Origin: Thioalkalivibrio denitrificans
Lineage (GTDB): Bacteria; Pseudomonadota; Gammaproteobacteria; Ectothiorhodospirales; Ectothiorhodospiraceae
Assembly (NCBI RefSeq): GCF_002000365.1
Contig: NZ_MVBK01000046.1
Coordinates: 1-64,000, forward strand
Direction: 5' to 3'
Length of the DNA: 64,000 nt
The notes beneath the pieces are model-generated. The model was not told where the DNA came from and did no database searches. It was given only the letters and a program-made list of their open reading frames with translations. The position numbers and the translations under genes were made by a program. Below are positions 8,821 through 18,471 of this stretch, piece after piece; positions within the stretch are counted from its first letter, which is position 1; each line of letters starts with the position of its first letter.

Positions 8821-9582
8821 TCAGTCTTCCACCGGCGTGACGTGGACGATGACGCCCATCAGGGGGTGATCCAGGTAGTGGGTTTCGCCGGAGCGCATGC
8901 GCCGGCGTTCGGTGACGTGGCTCTCGGCGAATTGATCGCCCTCCAGGGTTGTCACGTGATCGCCGGGCAACCGGTCGCCGGTGGCGGGGCGGTAGAGCAG
9001 GTCGGTGTGGATGTGCAGGAAGCGGGCGAGCGTCAGGGTGATCACGCCGTCCACTTCATACAGCAGCTCCGGTTCGTCCGGTTGCTCGGGCACGCCTCCG
9101 AGCACCGGCTGGATCTGCCATGGCGCGAACGGCGGTGGCTCGAAGGCGGGCGGCATGCGGCCGAGGACCTGGCCTGACCGGATACGCACTGGTATCGCCT
9201 GCTCCTGCGGCAGTCCCGGTTGCTCCCAGGCGTAGCTTGCGATCACGTCGTAAAGGGGCGACTGTTCGAGCCGGTTGACCACGCCGCGCAGGCCGAAGGG
9301 TGTGCCCGATACATCGCGAAACAGGTGGTCCACCTCGTCCTCATCCAGTTCGGTCAGGTCCAGCGCATGCTCAAGCCCCGCCACATCACCGCTGCGCCAC
9401 ACTTCTTTCAGCAGGGCGTCGGCGTCGGTGTGGCGCAGGAGCACCACTTCCACCCGGTACATGCGCGGCTCTTCCGCCGGCAGTTTCCCGGGCAGGATGG
9501 CGGTCACGGCCAGCGCCACCAGGAGGAGGAGAGGGAACAGGGGAGAATGCGATCGGCATCGTGTCATGAATCGGGTGTCCAT
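8821..9582 (-). CDS. csiV: CsiV-family periplasmic protein
   Basis: A 253-residue secreted protein with a signal peptide (about residues 14-36, cleaved near LPAEE), then YRVEVVLLRH at the mature N-terminus and a conserved C-terminal half (HIHTDLLYRP, SETHYLDHPLMGVIV pattern). It fits the CsiV family (Pfam PF10972), described as a peptidoglycan-binding protein in Shewanella. The neighbour mfd, 19 bp upstream on the same strand, matches Pseudomonas synteny. Two in-frame ATGs (9582 and 9567) are possible starts and neither has a strong Shine-Dalgarno. Confidence 0.8.
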   Translation of the reverse strand: MDTRFMTRCRSHSPLFPLLLLVALAVTAILPGKLPAEEPRMYRVEVVLLRHTDADALLKEVWRSGDVAGLEHALDLTELDEDEVDHLFRDVSGTPFGLRGVVNRLEQSPLYDVIASYAWEQPGLPQEQAIPVRIRSGQVLGRMPPAFEPPPFAPWQIQPVLGGVPEQPDEPELLYEVDGVITLTLARFLHIHTDLLYRPATGDRLPGDHVTTLEGDQFAESHVTERRRMRSGETHYLDHPLMGVIVHVTPVED

Positions 9583-9601
9583 ATGGTGGCGGGGGTCCGC
9601 A

Positions 9602-12600
9602 TCAGGCGGCCTCCTGCTTGAGCGCCAGCGTGGCGATGATGCGCTTTACGGCCTGAATGCGTGCTTCCAGATTGTCCATGGGCTCATGAAAGCGCAGGCG
9701 CTGTTCCGGGTCCAGCCTGAACTTCTTCGGGTCTGACTGAATCAGTGCGATCAGGCGTGCAGGATCCAGGTTCGGATTAGGCTGGAAGGTGAAGCGTCCG
9801 CCCTCGGGTCCCGCCTCCAGCTTGCGCACGCCCAGCGGTTGCAGGCGCAGCCGCAGTTCCGTAACGGCGACCAGATTCCTGGCCTGCTCGGGCAGCAGCC
9901 CGAAACGATCGATCATCTCCACCTGCAGTTCACGCAGCGCGGTTTCCGACTCGCAACTGGCGATGCGCTTGTAGAGTATCAGGCGCGTGTGCACGTCCGG
10001 TACGTAGTCGTCCGGCAGCAGCGCGGGCACCCCGAGGTCCACTTCCGTCACGTCCGCCATGGGGCGGTCCAGGTCCGGCACCTCGCCCTTCTTCATGGCC
10101 GTGACCGCGCGTTCCAGCAGTTCATTGTAGAGTGTGAAGCCGATCTCATGAATCTGCCCGCTCTGGTCCTCGCCCAGCAGCTCACCGGCGCCGCGGATCT
10201 CCAGGTCGTGTGAGGCCAGGGTGAAGCCCACGCCCAGGTCCTCCAGAGATTCGATGGCCTCGAGCCGCTTGACCGCGTCGGCGGTCATCGCCGACGGATG
10301 CGGGGTGATGAGGTACGCGTAGGCACGATGATGGGAGCGCCCCACGCGGCCGCGCAACTGGTGCAGCTGGGACAGCCCCAGCTTGTCGGCACGATCGATG
10401 ACGATGGTGTTGGCGGTGGGTACGTCGATGCCGCTCTCCACGATGGTGGTGCACACCAGCACGTTGTGACGTCGGTGATAAAAGTCCAGCATCACGCGCT
10501 CCAGTTCGCTTTCGCGCATTTGCCCGTGGGCGATGCCGATGTCGGCGCCCGGCACCAGTTCCGCCACCTGCCGTGCCGCACGCTCGATGGTTTCCACGCT
10601 GTTGTGCAGGAAGTACACCTGTCCGCCGCGGCGGATCTCGCGCGTGATGGCCTCCTGGATGAGGCTGTCGTTCCACTGGCTGATGAAGGTCTTGATGGCA
10701 TGCCGTTCCATGGGCGGCGTGGCGATGATGGACAGGTCGCGCAGTCCGGACAGGGCCATGTTGAGCGTGCGCGGAATCGGCGTGGCCGTGAGGGTGAGCA
10801 TGTCCACCTCGGCGCGCAGCGCCTTGAGGCGCTCCTTGTGCCGGACACCGAAACGGTGTTCCTCGTCGATGATGACCAGGCCCAGGCGCTTGAACTTGAC
10901 GTCACCCTGGATGAGCTTATGGGTGCCTATGACGATGTCCACCCGGCCGTCCGCCAGCCCTTCCAGCGCGGCCTTTTGCTCCTTCGCGGACCGAAAGCGC
11001 GACAGGGTTTCTATCCGGATCGGCCACTCTGCGAACCGGTCGGAAAAGTTCTGGAAGTGCTGCTGGGTGAGCAGCGTCGTGGGCACCAGCACCGCCACTT
11101 GCTTGCCGCTGTTGGCCGCCACGAAGGCAGCGCGCATGGCCACCTCCGTCTTGCCGAAACCCACGTCGCCGCACACCACGCGGTCCATGGGTCGATCCGA
11201 GGCCATGTCGTCGAGCACCGCCTCGATGGCGCGGGCCTGGTCCGGCGTCTCCTCGAACGGAAAGCCCGCGGCAAAGGCCTGGCAGTCGGTGGCCTGGATA
11301 TCGAAACTGTGGCCCTTGCGCGCGGCGCGCCGTGCGTAGATATCCAGGAGTTCGGCGGCCACGTCCCGGGCCTTCTCCGCCGCCTTGCGCCGGATGCGGG
11401 CCCACTGCTCGCCGCCCAGCTTGTGCAGTGGCGCATGTTCCGTGTCCGCGCCGGTGTAGCGACTCACCAGATGCAGTGAGGACACGGGTACGTAGAGCTT
11501 GTCACCGCCGGCGTACTCAAGTGTCAGGAACTCCGCCTCCTGACCGCCCACAGACAGCTTCTGCAGGCCCAGGTAGCGGCCGACGCCGTGCTCCTCGTGA
11601 ACCACGGGTGCACCCGGGTGCAGGTCGGTGAGATTGCGGATGACTGCGTCCGAGTCCCGTGTCGGGCGCCTGCGCCTGCGCTCCTGCCGCGCCCGCTCGC
11701 CGAAAAGGGCGGACTCTGTGACGACCGCCAGCCCGCAACAGGCCAGCCGCATGCCGTCCTCGATGGGCGCGACGGTGATGGCGAGGGGGGCATTGCTTTC
11801 CAGGAACTCCTGCCAGTCGTCCACCGGCGCGGGTACGAGCCCGAAGGGACGCAGACTGTCGATGACGAACTCCCGACGTCCGGCGGACTCGGCGGCGATC
11901 AGCACCCGTCCGTCGAAGCCGTCCAGAAACGTCTTGAACGCCGCCGCGGGATCCGCCTGGCGGACGTGGATGCGCACATCGGGCAGCGCGCCCACGTCGA
12001 AGTTGACGCCTCCGGCCACCTGTTCCAGCTGTTCCGGCCGTTCCACGCGGATACCGGGCCGCCCGGTGAGTTGCGCCTTCAGTTCATCCAGGCCGAGAAA
12101 TAGTTCCTCCGGGGCGTGGATGGGACGCTCGCGGTCGTGCCGGCGCTGTTCGTAACGCTGGGCCGCCTGGTTCAAAAAGTCGTCGGCCGCGGTCTCGATG
12201 TCGCCGGCCTGCACCAGCCGGACGTTGCGGGGCAGATAGTCGAACAACGTGTCCAGAGCGTCGAAAAACAGGGGCAGGTAATACTCGATGCCCGCCGGGG
12301 CGGCGCCCTGGCTCACGTCACGGTAGATGACGCTGGCCTGGGGATCGCCCTCGAAGCGGGTGCGGTAGCGCTGGCGAAAACCCCGGATGGCCTCTTCATC
12401 CATGGGAAATTCGTGGGCGGGCAGCAGGCGCAATGCATCCACGGTCTGCAGGCTGCGCTGCGTTTCCGGATCGAAGCTGCGGAGGGTCTCGATCTCGTCG
12501 TCCATGAGATCGATCCTGTAGGGCACGTCGCTGCCCATGGGGAAGAGGTCGACGAGCGAGCCGCGTACCGCGAATTCGCCGTGTTCCATGACCTGGCTGA

Positions 12601-13081
12601 CACAGTGGTATCCGGCCTGCTCCAGATTGCGGCGCATGGTATCGCGGTCCAGGCGATCGCCTGCGGCCAGCATCAGCACCTGCCCCTGCAGCCAAGCCCT
12701 GGGCGCGATGCGCTGCATGAGGGTGTTGACCGGCACCACCAGGATGCCGCGCTGCATTGCGGGCAGTCGGGAGAGCACCTCCAGGCGCCGCGAGATGATG
12801 TCCTCGTGCGGCGAGAACAGGTCGTAGGGCAGGGTCTCCCAGTCGGGGAGCGTCAGGACCTGCGGGTCATCCCCGGACAGGAAGAACGCCAGTTCCTGGG
12901 CGAGGATCTCGGCCTCCCGGGTGTCCGGCACCATGACCATCCCGAGGCCGTCGTGATCCTTGAGCGCCCGCGCGATGGCCAGTGCACGGGCGGCACCATA
13001 GAGCCGGCCCCAACGGCGCAGGCCGGGCTGATCCGGCAGGGCCGGCGGTGTCAGGGGGCTGTGCAGGGACTGCGCGGACAT
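9602..13081 (-). CDS. mfd: Transcription-repair coupling factor
   Basis: A 1159-residue SF2 translocase that removes stalled RNA polymerase and recruits UvrA/UvrB. In order: a UvrB-homology module (1-350), the RNA polymerase interaction domain (around 490-560, GAPVVHEEHGVGRYLGL), RecG-like motor domains with Walker A GDVGFGKTE and DEEH box (IIDEEHRFGV), TATPIPRT and GRVGRS motifs, and a C-terminal regulatory domain. Full length compared with E. coli (1148 residues). The start is the ATG at 13081. Functionally linked to the double uvrA gene at the other end of the window. Confidence 0.97.
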   Translation of the reverse strand: MSAQSLHSPLTPPALPDQPGLRRWGRLYGAARALAIARALKDHDGLGMVMVPDTREAEILAQELAFFLSGDDPQVLTLPDWETLPYDLFSPHEDIISRRLEVLSRLPAMQRGILVVPVNTLMQRIAPRAWLQGQVLMLAAGDRLDRDTMRRNLEQAGYHCVSQVMEHGEFAVRGSLVDLFPMGSDVPYRIDLMDDEIETLRSFDPETQRSLQTVDALRLLPAHEFPMDEEAIRGFRQRYRTRFEGDPQASVIYRDVSQGAAPAGIEYYLPLFFDALDTLFDYLPRNVRLVQAGDIETAADDFLNQAAQRYEQRRHDRERPIHAPEELFLGLDELKAQLTGRPGIRVERPEQLEQVAGGVNFDVGALPDVRIHVRQADPAAAFKTFLDGFDGRVLIAAESAGRREFVIDSLRPFGLVPAPVDDWQEFLESNAPLAITVAPIEDGMRLACCGLAVVTESALFGERARQERRRRRPTRDSDAVIRNLTDLHPGAPVVHEEHGVGRYLGLQKLSVGGQEAEFLTLEYAGGDKLYVPVSSLHLVSRYTGADTEHAPLHKLGGEQWARIRRKAAEKARDVAAELLDIYARRAARKGHSFDIQATDCQAFAAGFPFEETPDQARAIEAVLDDMASDRPMDRVVCGDVGFGKTEVAMRAAFVAANSGKQVAVLVPTTLLTQQHFQNFSDRFAEWPIRIETLSRFRSAKEQKAALEGLADGRVDIVIGTHKLIQGDVKFKRLGLVIIDEEHRFGVRHKERLKALRAEVDMLTLTATPIPRTLNMALSGLRDLSIIATPPMERHAIKTFISQWNDSLIQEAITREIRRGGQVYFLHNSVETIERAARQVAELVPGADIGIAHGQMRESELERVMLDFYHRRHNVLVCTTIVESGIDVPTANTIVIDRADKLGLSQLHQLRGRVGRSHHRAYAYLITPHPSAMTADAVKRLEAIESLEDLGVGFTLASHDLEIRGAGELLGEDQSGQIHEIGFTLYNELLERAVTAMKKGEVPDLDRPMADVTEVDLGVPALLPDDYVPDVHTRLILYKRIASCESETALRELQVEMIDRFGLLPEQARNLVAVTELRLRLQPLGVRKLEAGPEGGRFTFQPNPNLDPARLIALIQSDPKKFRLDPEQRLRFHEPMDNLEARIQAVKRIIATLALKQEAA

Positions 13082-13118
13082 CTGGACGGTCGGTATACAG
13101 GCAAACGGCCGCCCATTC

Positions 13119-13145
13119 TACTGCACTGCGGGGGGTGGTGCAGTA
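13119..13145. promoter_or_regulatory. Palindrome upstream of mfd
   Basis: TACTGCAC and GTGCAGTA form a perfect 8-bp inverted repeat separated by 11 bp, about 40 bp upstream of the mfd start. It could be an operator or a leader hairpin. It does not fit the LexA pattern (CTGT-N8-ACAG). On the - strand a TAGAAT (5/6 of the -10 consensus) overlaps its edge, but no good -35 goes with it. Confidence 0.4.
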
Positions 13146-13156
13146 AAGGAGTGGAG

Positions 13157-13274
13157 GGGGAAGTGAGAAGTGTGAATTGGGAAGTGGGAAGGCACCACCC
13201 CCTCCCGGGCCCTCTCGCTGAAGCACAGGGAGAGAACCCCCTCTTCCGCTTGCGGGGGAGGGCCGGGGAGGGGG
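13157..13274. repeat. Composite repeat: GAAGTGG arm plus GC-rich palindrome
   Basis: Positions 13157-13192 hold phased GGGAAGTG-type units. Positions 13197-13274 hold a GC-rich inverted repeat whose arms read CCCCCTCCCGGGCCCTC and GAGGGCCGGGGAGGGGG. The second part belongs to the same CCCTCTCCC/GGGAGAGGG family that is inserted in frame in uvrA at about 63211-63258. It lies between mfd and the upstream small membrane gene. Confidence 0.75.
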
Positions 13275-13290
13275 CCTTGCTACTTGGGAG

Positions 13291-13485
13291 CTACTTCGTA
13301 GTGCGCATGCCGATCAGGCTGTAGGCGGGGCACCAGCTGATGACGGCGGTGGCCAGCGGGATGATGCCGATCCAGCCCCAGGGCGTCTGCGGTCCGATGA
13401 AGACCAGGCTGATGAGCACGATCCCGACTATGGCCCGAATCACCCGGTCCGCCACTCCCATGTTCTTCATGGTTGCCATGTCCAT
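13291..13485 (-). CDS. Small YgaP-like (DUF2892) membrane protein
   Basis: A 64-residue protein with two predicted membrane helices (about 20-35 and 42-56) separated by GPQTPWGW, matching DUF2892, the membrane part of YgaP-type proteins. An upstream ATG at 13518 would add 11 residues, but GGGAGGAG sits six bases before the ATG at 13485, which therefore decides the start. Function unknown. The rhodanese domain of full-length YgaP is absent. Confidence 0.8.
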   Translation of the reverse strand: MDMATMKNMGVADRVIRAIVGIVLISLVFIGPQTPWGWIGIIPLATAVISWCPAYSLIGMRTTK

Positions 13486-13604
13486 ATCCGTCTCCTCCCG
13501 GTCAAAGGGAACATGCAATAAGCATAGATCGAGCCGCGCCGGATTGCAGCAGGCCGGCGTATGGATCCTGGTCGGGTCGGGCTAAGTGGAATGTGAAATC
13601 AGAA

Positions 13605-13725
13605 AAGCCGGAACCGCGAAGGGCGCGAAGGTATGCGCGAAGAACGCAAAGTAAGTCATTTGTGGGAAAGACCTCGCGTACTTTGCGCATACCTTCGCGC
13701 CCTTCGCGGTTCGCTTTCCGGCGGT
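13605..13725. repeat. Inverted repeat of 9-bp GCGAAGGGC units
   Basis: The left arm 13605-13652 reads as phased units GCGAAGGGC, GCGAAGGTA, TGCGCGAAG, AACGCAAAG. The right arm 13679-13725 is its reverse complement with small differences. The element begins 6 bp beyond the aguB stop and fills the gap upstream of the DUF2892 gene. The same family recurs at 39016-39130 and 59196-59300. Confidence 0.88.
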
Positions 13726-13731
13726 CTGAGT

Positions 13732-14607
13732 TCAGTCCCGGTAGCGCTTCAGCAGATCCTGGTAGGCGTCGATGCGCCGATCGCGCAGGTAGGGCCAGAT
13801 GCGGCGCACCTGTTCGGCGCGGGAGATGTCCACCTCGGCCACCAGGACCGTTTCGCGGTCCGTGGGGGCCTGGGCGAGCAGTTCCCCCTGCGGGCCGCAC
13901 ACGAAGCTGCTGCCCCAGAATGTGCTGCCGCTCGTGACGCCGCTCGGGTCCGCTTCAAAGCCCACCCGGTTTACACTCGCCACCGGCAGTCCGTTGGCCA
14001 CGGCGTGCGCCCGCTGGATCGTTATCCAGGCGTCGCGCTGTCGGGCCTGCTCGTCCTCGGGGTCGTCGGGGTTCCAGCCGATGGCCGTGGGATAGATCAG
14101 CAGTTCCGCCCCGGCCAGTGCCATGAGCCTTGCCGCTTCCGGAAACCACTGGTCCCAGCAGACCAGCACGCCGAGCCGGCCCACGGAGGTATCCACGGGT
14201 TCAAAGCCCAGATCGCCGGGGGTGAAGTAGAACTTCTCGTAGTAGCCGGGATCGTCCGGAATGTGCATCTTGCGATAGCGCCCGGCCAGCCGGCCGTCGG
14301 CATCCAGAACCACCGCCGTGTTGTGGTAGATCCCCGCGGCACGGCGCTCGAACAGGGAACCGACGACCACCACGCCATGCTTTGCGGCAGCCTCCGACAG
14401 CGCCTGCGTGCCGGGGCCAGGAATGGGCTCGGCCTGGTCGAACACGGCGGTGTCCTCCGTCTGGCAGAAGTACAGGCCGGTGTGGAGTTCCTGGAGCACC
14501 ACCAGCCCGGCCCCGGCATCCGCCGCCTCACCGATGGCCTTCAGGCTCTTCGCCAGGTTGGCCTCACGGTCGGTGCTGTTGGCTTGCTGCACGAGTGCGA
14601 TCTTCAT
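13732..14607 (-). CDS. aguB: N-carbamoylputrescine amidase
   Basis: A 291-residue carbon-nitrogen hydrolase (nitrilase superfamily) converting N-carbamoylputrescine to putrescine, CO2 and ammonia. The Glu-Lys-Cys triad is Glu40 (LQELHTG), Lys113 (YRKMHIPDDP) and Cys150 (VCWDQWFPE). The partner enzyme aguA lies immediately upstream on the same strand, giving the complete agmatine-to-putrescine pathway; no arginine decarboxylase is visible in the window. A 209-bp inverted repeat separates the two genes, which may uncouple or attenuate their expression. Confidence 0.93.
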   Translation of the reverse strand: MKIALVQQANSTDREANLAKSLKAIGEAADAGAGLVVLQELHTGLYFCQTEDTAVFDQAEPIPGPGTQALSEAAAKHGVVVVGSLFERRAAGIYHNTAVVLDADGRLAGRYRKMHIPDDPGYYEKFYFTPGDLGFEPVDTSVGRLGVLVCWDQWFPEAARLMALAGAELLIYPTAIGWNPDDPEDEQARQRDAWITIQRAHAVANGLPVASVNRVGFEADPSGVTSGSTFWGSSFVCGPQGELLAQAPTDRETVLVAEVDISRAEQVRRIWPYLRDRRIDAYQDLLKRYRD

Positions 14608-14650
14608 GGTGGAGTTCCGGGGATGGGATTGGTGGCGTGTTTAAAAGGAT

Positions 14651-14859
14651 TTTCGACGCAAAGACGCGAAGACGCAAAGGAACGCAAAGAAATACCCTGT
14701 TGTCTTCCGACTAACGGTGAGATCTCCACCTTCCCTGCGAGACACAGAAATCGGAGTTATAACCGTGTCGCCGCAATCAAGTACCGCAATGAGGCATCGA
14801 CACACCGAAAGCCAACAGCCAAAGATCTTCTTTGCGTTCCTTTGCGTCTTCGCGTCGAG
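14651..14859. repeat. Long inverted repeat inside the aguA-aguB unit
   Basis: The left arm 14651-14692 (phased ACGCAAAG and ACGCGAAG units) faces its reverse complement at 14827-14859. The 134-bp centre has no recognisable gene. It starts 22 bp after the aguA stop and ends before the aguB start, so a joint aguA-aguB mRNA would contain a stem of about 30 bp. Confidence 0.85.
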
Positions 14860-14880
14860 GCTTTTCCCGCCTGAAACCCG

Positions 14881-15915
14881 CTAACCCAACACGCCCTCCG
14901 GCAACTGCATGGTGACACAGTGGAGGCTGCCGTACTGGCGGATGAGGGTGCGGCAGTCGATGCCGATGATCTCCCGATCCGGGAACACCGCGCCCAGGCG
15001 CTCGAGGGCGACAGTGTCGGTGGGGTCGTCATAGACGGGTACCAGCACCGCGCCGTTGATGATGAGAAAGTTGGCGTGGGTGGCGGGCAGGCGCCGGCCG
15101 TCCTCGTCGCGCACGGGCGCGGGCAACGGCAGGGCGACGAGGCGGTACGGGTCGCCCGAGGCGGTGCGCAGGGCACGGAGTTCGGTCTCCATGGCCCGAA
15201 GGGGGGCGTGGTGAGGATCGTCCGGGTCATCGCAGGTGACGTACGCGATCGTGTCCGGGGTGCACAGGCGTGCGAGCGTGTCCACGTGGCCGTCGGTATC
15301 GTCACCCTCCAGTGCGCCGTGTTCCAGCCAGAGCACCCGCCGTACACCCAGAAAGCCCTTGAGCGTAGCCTCGATGTCCGCCCGACTCAGACCCGGGTTG
15401 CGGGTGGGGGTGGGCAGGCAGCCGGCGGTGGTGAGCAGTGTCCCCTGGCCGTCGGACTCGATGGAGCCACCCTCGAGCACCAGGTCGATGGTTTGCAGCG
15501 GGGTTTCGCCGAACACGCCCGCGGCATGCAGCGCGGCGGTGATGCGGTTGTCGTCATCGGCCGGGTACTTGCCGCCCCAACCGTTGAAGCGGAAGTCGAG
15601 CAGCACGGGGCGGCCGTTTTCGATCACGGTGACGGGTCCGTGGTCCCGCGCCCAGGTGTCGTTGGAGGGGGCGATGGCCGTCAGGGTACGTTCAAGGTCT
15701 GCGCCCGCCCGGCGCAGGCACGCGATGACGTGGCGTTCATGGTCGGCGTCGCGGCACACGACCAGGAGCCGCTGGAAACGGGTCACGGCGGTGCCGATCG
15801 CCGCAAAGGCTGTATCGGCCTCCTCGATCAGGGTGGCCCAGTCGCTTCGATCATGGGGCCATGTGAGCATGACGCCGCTCTGGGGCGCCCACTCGGCGGG
15901 CAGTATCCGGGTCAT
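14881..15915 (-). CDS. aguA: Agmatine deiminase
   Basis: A 344-residue member of the porphyromonas-type peptidyl-arginine deiminase fold that converts agmatine to N-carbamoylputrescine. Catalytic features visible: the NDTWARDHGP loop (85-94), the LEGGSIE segment (147-153), His210 in DDTDGHVD, and nucleophile Cys333 in GSLHCVTMQ. Complete and close to usual family length. Forms a two-step polyamine pathway with aguB downstream. Confidence 0.95.
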   Translation of the reverse strand: MTRILPAEWAPQSGVMLTWPHDRSDWATLIEEADTAFAAIGTAVTRFQRLLVVCRDADHERHVIACLRRAGADLERTLTAIAPSNDTWARDHGPVTVIENGRPVLLDFRFNGWGGKYPADDDNRITAALHAAGVFGETPLQTIDLVLEGGSIESDGQGTLLTTAGCLPTPTRNPGLSRADIEATLKGFLGVRRVLWLEHGALEGDDTDGHVDTLARLCTPDTIAYVTCDDPDDPHHAPLRAMETELRALRTASGDPYRLVALPLPAPVRDEDGRRLPATHANFLIINGAVLVPVYDDPTDTVALERLGAVFPDREIIGIDCRTLIRQYGSLHCVTMQLPEGVLG

Positions 15916-16015
15916 GCGTGTCGGCCGGCGGCCGCGGTGAAGTGGTGGTTCTGAACGGGCGAGGTGAGGCTGACCATGTGTGGGATGGCCGGGCCTGCTT
16001 CGAGTCCGGCAGGCC

Positions 16016-16315
16016 TTACGGTTGATCCAGATCCGCGCGGCGCACCACGGTGTGGATCACAAAGGAGCCCTCGAAGAAGACGGAGTAGCCGTCGTAGTCC
16101 CAGCGACTGATCGGCGGTTCTCCCACGGCCGGATGACGGGCGTCCGGCTCCCCGTACCGGGAGATTACGGTGCGCTCATGCATGCCGCGCGTGGGCTGAT
16201 CCGCCCGTTCAACCACCACCGGTTCACCGTCCAGCATCAGGACATCCGCGCTGGCGGGAAGGGTCGCCAGACCAACGGCCAACAGGCAAAGCACGATTCC
16301 GCGTACAATGGGCAT
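16016..16315 (-). CDS. Conserved small secreted protein of unknown function
   Basis: A 99-residue protein with a signal peptide (MPIVRGIVLCLLAVGL, cleavage near PASA) and a mature part containing the pattern ISRYGEP, PAVGEPPISRWDY and FFEGSFVIHTVV. Comparable small proteins are widespread in Gammaproteobacteria without an assigned function. The ATG at 16315 is preferred over upstream alternatives because GGAG lies six bases before it. It is divergent from sfsA and 22 bp remain between its upstream end and unrelated sequence, so it is probably monocistronic. Confidence 0.65.
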   Translation of the reverse strand: MPIVRGIVLCLLAVGLATLPASADVLMLDGEPVVVERADQPTRGMHERTVISRYGEPDARHPAVGEPPISRWDYDGYSVFFEGSFVIHTVVRRADLDQP

Positions 16316-16449
16316 GATGCGCTCCGGCATGCTCAAAGGGGCATGGCCAGACTATAGCATTGAACTTCCGCATCAGGAAACCTGTCCAGGTTGTTGACCG
16401 TTCAGTGTTTTTGACCTTTCGTCGGCCCACAGAGCCCATTGGACCATTC

Positions 16450-17157
16450 ATGCATTTCGATCCTCCCCTGACGGAGGCCACCCTGCTGCGGCGTTACAAG
16501 CGCTTCCTGGCCGACGTAAGGACGGCAGACGGACGGGAGTTTACGGCCCATTGCCCGAACACCGGTTCCATGCTCGGCTGCATGATGCCGGGATCGCGCG
16601 TATGGCTGAGTCGATCAGACGATCCGAAGCGCAAGTACGCCCATACGTGGCAACTGGTGGAGGCCGACGGCACGTCCGTGGGCATCAACACCGGACTGGC
16701 CAACCGGCTGGTGGAGGAAGCCCTCGCCGACGGTGTGATCACGGAACTGGCTCAATGGCCCGAAGTGCGCAGGGAGGTGCGCTACGGTGCCCGGCGCAGC
16801 CGCATCGACCTGCTGCTGGGAAACGGGGCCAGTCAGTGTTACGTGGAAGTGAAGAATGTCACTGCCGCGGTGGAGGACGGGGTGGCCGTCTTTCCGGACG
16901 CTGTTTCCACACGGGGTACGCGGCACCTGGAGGAGCTGATGCTCATGCGCGAGGCGGGTCAGGACGCGGCGCTGGTGTTTTGCGTGCAGCGCGCGGACGT
17001 GACCCGTGTGCGTCCCGCGGACGATATCGACCCGGTGTACGGCGCCCGGTTGCGCGAGGCGGCCGATGCCGGCGTGCAGGTGCTGGCCTACGGCGCCGAT
17101 GTGAGCCCCGAGGCCGTCCGGCTGGTCCGGGCGCTGGATGTAGACCTCTCACCATGA
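16450..17157 (+). CDS. sfsA: SfsA family protein (sugar fermentation stimulation protein homologue)
   Basis: A 235-residue SfsA protein: the N-terminal OB-like part has FLADVRTADG and HCPNTGSMLGCM, and the C-terminal nuclease-like part has RSRIDLLL and YVEVKNVT, with Asp and Glu-x-Lys at PD-(D/E)XK positions, then FPDAVSTRGTRHLEEL. Known in E. coli as a maltose-related regulator or DNA-binding protein; structure suggests nuclease ancestry, and the true function is uncertain. The start ATG at 16450 gives the standard family N-terminus; a longer in-frame start at 16360 is unlikely. Confidence 0.92.
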   Translation: MHFDPPLTEATLLRRYKRFLADVRTADGREFTAHCPNTGSMLGCMMPGSRVWLSRSDDPKRKYAHTWQLVEADGTSVGINTGLANRLVEEALADGVITELAQWPEVRREVRYGARRSRIDLLLGNGASQCYVEVKNVTAAVEDGVAVFPDAVSTRGTRHLEELMLMREAGQDAALVFCVQRADVTRVRPADDIDPVYGARLREAADAGVQVLAYGADVSPEAVRLVRALDVDLSP

Positions 17158-17223
17158 ATACCGGAGTCGCACAAACGTGTTTCGTCCATGCAAGCAGCCC
17201 CCGGCTGTGATTTAATCCGCCCC

Positions 17224-18471
17224 ATGTTTCGTCCCCTGGAACTGTTCATCGGCCTGCGCTACACCCGCGCCAAGCGCCGCAATCATTTCATCTCGTTCAT
17301 CTCGCTGATCTCCATGGTGGGGATCACCCTGGGCGTGATGGCGCTGATCACCGTGCTGTCCGTGATGAACGGCTTCGAGAAGGAACTGCGGGAACGCATC
17401 CTGGGCATGGTGTCACATGCCACCATCAGCGAGTTCACGGGCCGGTTGAGCGACTGGCAGGAATTGGCGGCTCGGGTCGAGGGTCAGCCGAATCTGCTGG
17501 GCGTCGCGCCGTATGTTCAGGCAGAGGGTATGCTCACGGCGGCCGGACAGGTGAGCGGTGCCATGGTGCGCGGCATCGTGCCGGATCAGGAGCGCACCGT
17601 GTCGCGGGTGTCCGAGCACATACGGTTCGGTAGTCTCGATCGCCTCGAGGACGGGGCCTACGGCATCGTGCTCGGCAGCGAACTGGCCAGGATCCTCGGG
17701 GTGGGCATGGGCGATCGGGTGACGCTCGTCACGCCACAGGCGTCCATCACACCCGCCGGAGTGATGCCGCGGCTCAGGCGCATGCTGGTGGTGGGCATAT
17801 TCGAGGTGGGCATGTACGAATACGACCGGGGCACGGCGTTCATCCACCTGGACGATGCCCGGCGGGTCTTCCAGATGGGCGACGAGATCACCGGCCTGCG
17901 CCTGCGCATGGACGACATGATGCGCGCCCCGTTCATCGCCCGTGACCTCGCCAGGGATCTGGGAGGCGGGTTCTGGGTCAATGACTGGACCCGCCAGCAC
18001 GCCAACTTCTTCCGTGCCGTGCAGACGGAGAAGACGGTGATGTTCATCATCCTGTTCCTGATCGTCGCCGTGGCCGCGTTCAATATCGTCTCCACCCTGG
18101 TGATGGTGGTGACCGACAAGCAGTCCGACATCGCCATCCTGCGCACGCTGGGCCTGACGCCGGGCTCCGTGATGGGCGTGTTCATGGTCCAGGGCACCCT
18201 CATCGGGTTCATCGGCACCACGATGGGCGTGATACTCGGTGTGCTGCTGGCACTGAACGTGGAGACCATCGTGCCTGCCATCGAGCAGATGCTGGGCCAC
18301 CAGTTCCTGGCCCCCGATGTGTACTACATCAGCGATCTCCCGTCGGAACTGCGCACGACCGATGTGGTGCGGGTGGGCAGCCTCGCCTTTCTGATCACGG
18401 TTCTGGCAACCCTCTATCCGGCCTGGCGGGGTTCGCGCACCCAGCCCGCCGAAGCCTTGCGTTACGAATGA
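17224..18471 (+). CDS. lolC: Lipoprotein-releasing system membrane subunit LolC/LolE (LolF-type)
   Basis: A 415-residue permease of the Lol ABC exporter, which frees outer-membrane lipoproteins from the inner membrane and passes them to LolA. It has a first membrane helix (about 25-50, with the [19 protein letters not shown] signature), a large periplasmic MacB-type domain, and three C-terminal helices of the FtsX fold. The lolD gene overlaps its stop by 4 nt. Only one such permease gene accompanies lolD here, so it may work as a homodimer (LolF arrangement), though a second copy elsewhere cannot be excluded. The start ATG at 17224 matches family proteins. Confidence 0.94.
   Translation: MFRPLELFIGLRYTRAKRRNHFISFISLISMVGITLGVMALITVLSVMNGFEKELRERILGMVSHATISEFTGRLSDWQELAARVEGQPNLLGVAPYVQAEGMLTAAGQVSGAMVRGIVPDQERTVSRVSEHIRFGSLDRLEDGAYGIVLGSELARILGVGMGDRVTLVTPQASITPAGVMPRLRRMLVVGIFEVGMYEYDRGTAFIHLDDARRVFQMGDEITGLRLRMDDMMRAPFIARDLARDLGGGFWVNDWTRQHANFFRAVQTEKTVMFIILFLIVAVAAFNIVSTLVMVVTDKQSDIAILRTLGLTPGSVMGVFMVQGTLIGFIGTTMGVILGVLLALNVETIVPAIEQMLGHQFLAPDVYYISDLPSELRTTDVVRVGSLAFLITVLATLYPAWRGSRTQPAEALRYE

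Noticed and set aside
13119-13145. LexA (SOS) box upstream of mfd
   Set aside because: The palindrome TACTGCAC-N11-GTGCAGTA lacks CTGT-N8-ACAG spacing; listed only as an unidentified palindrome.
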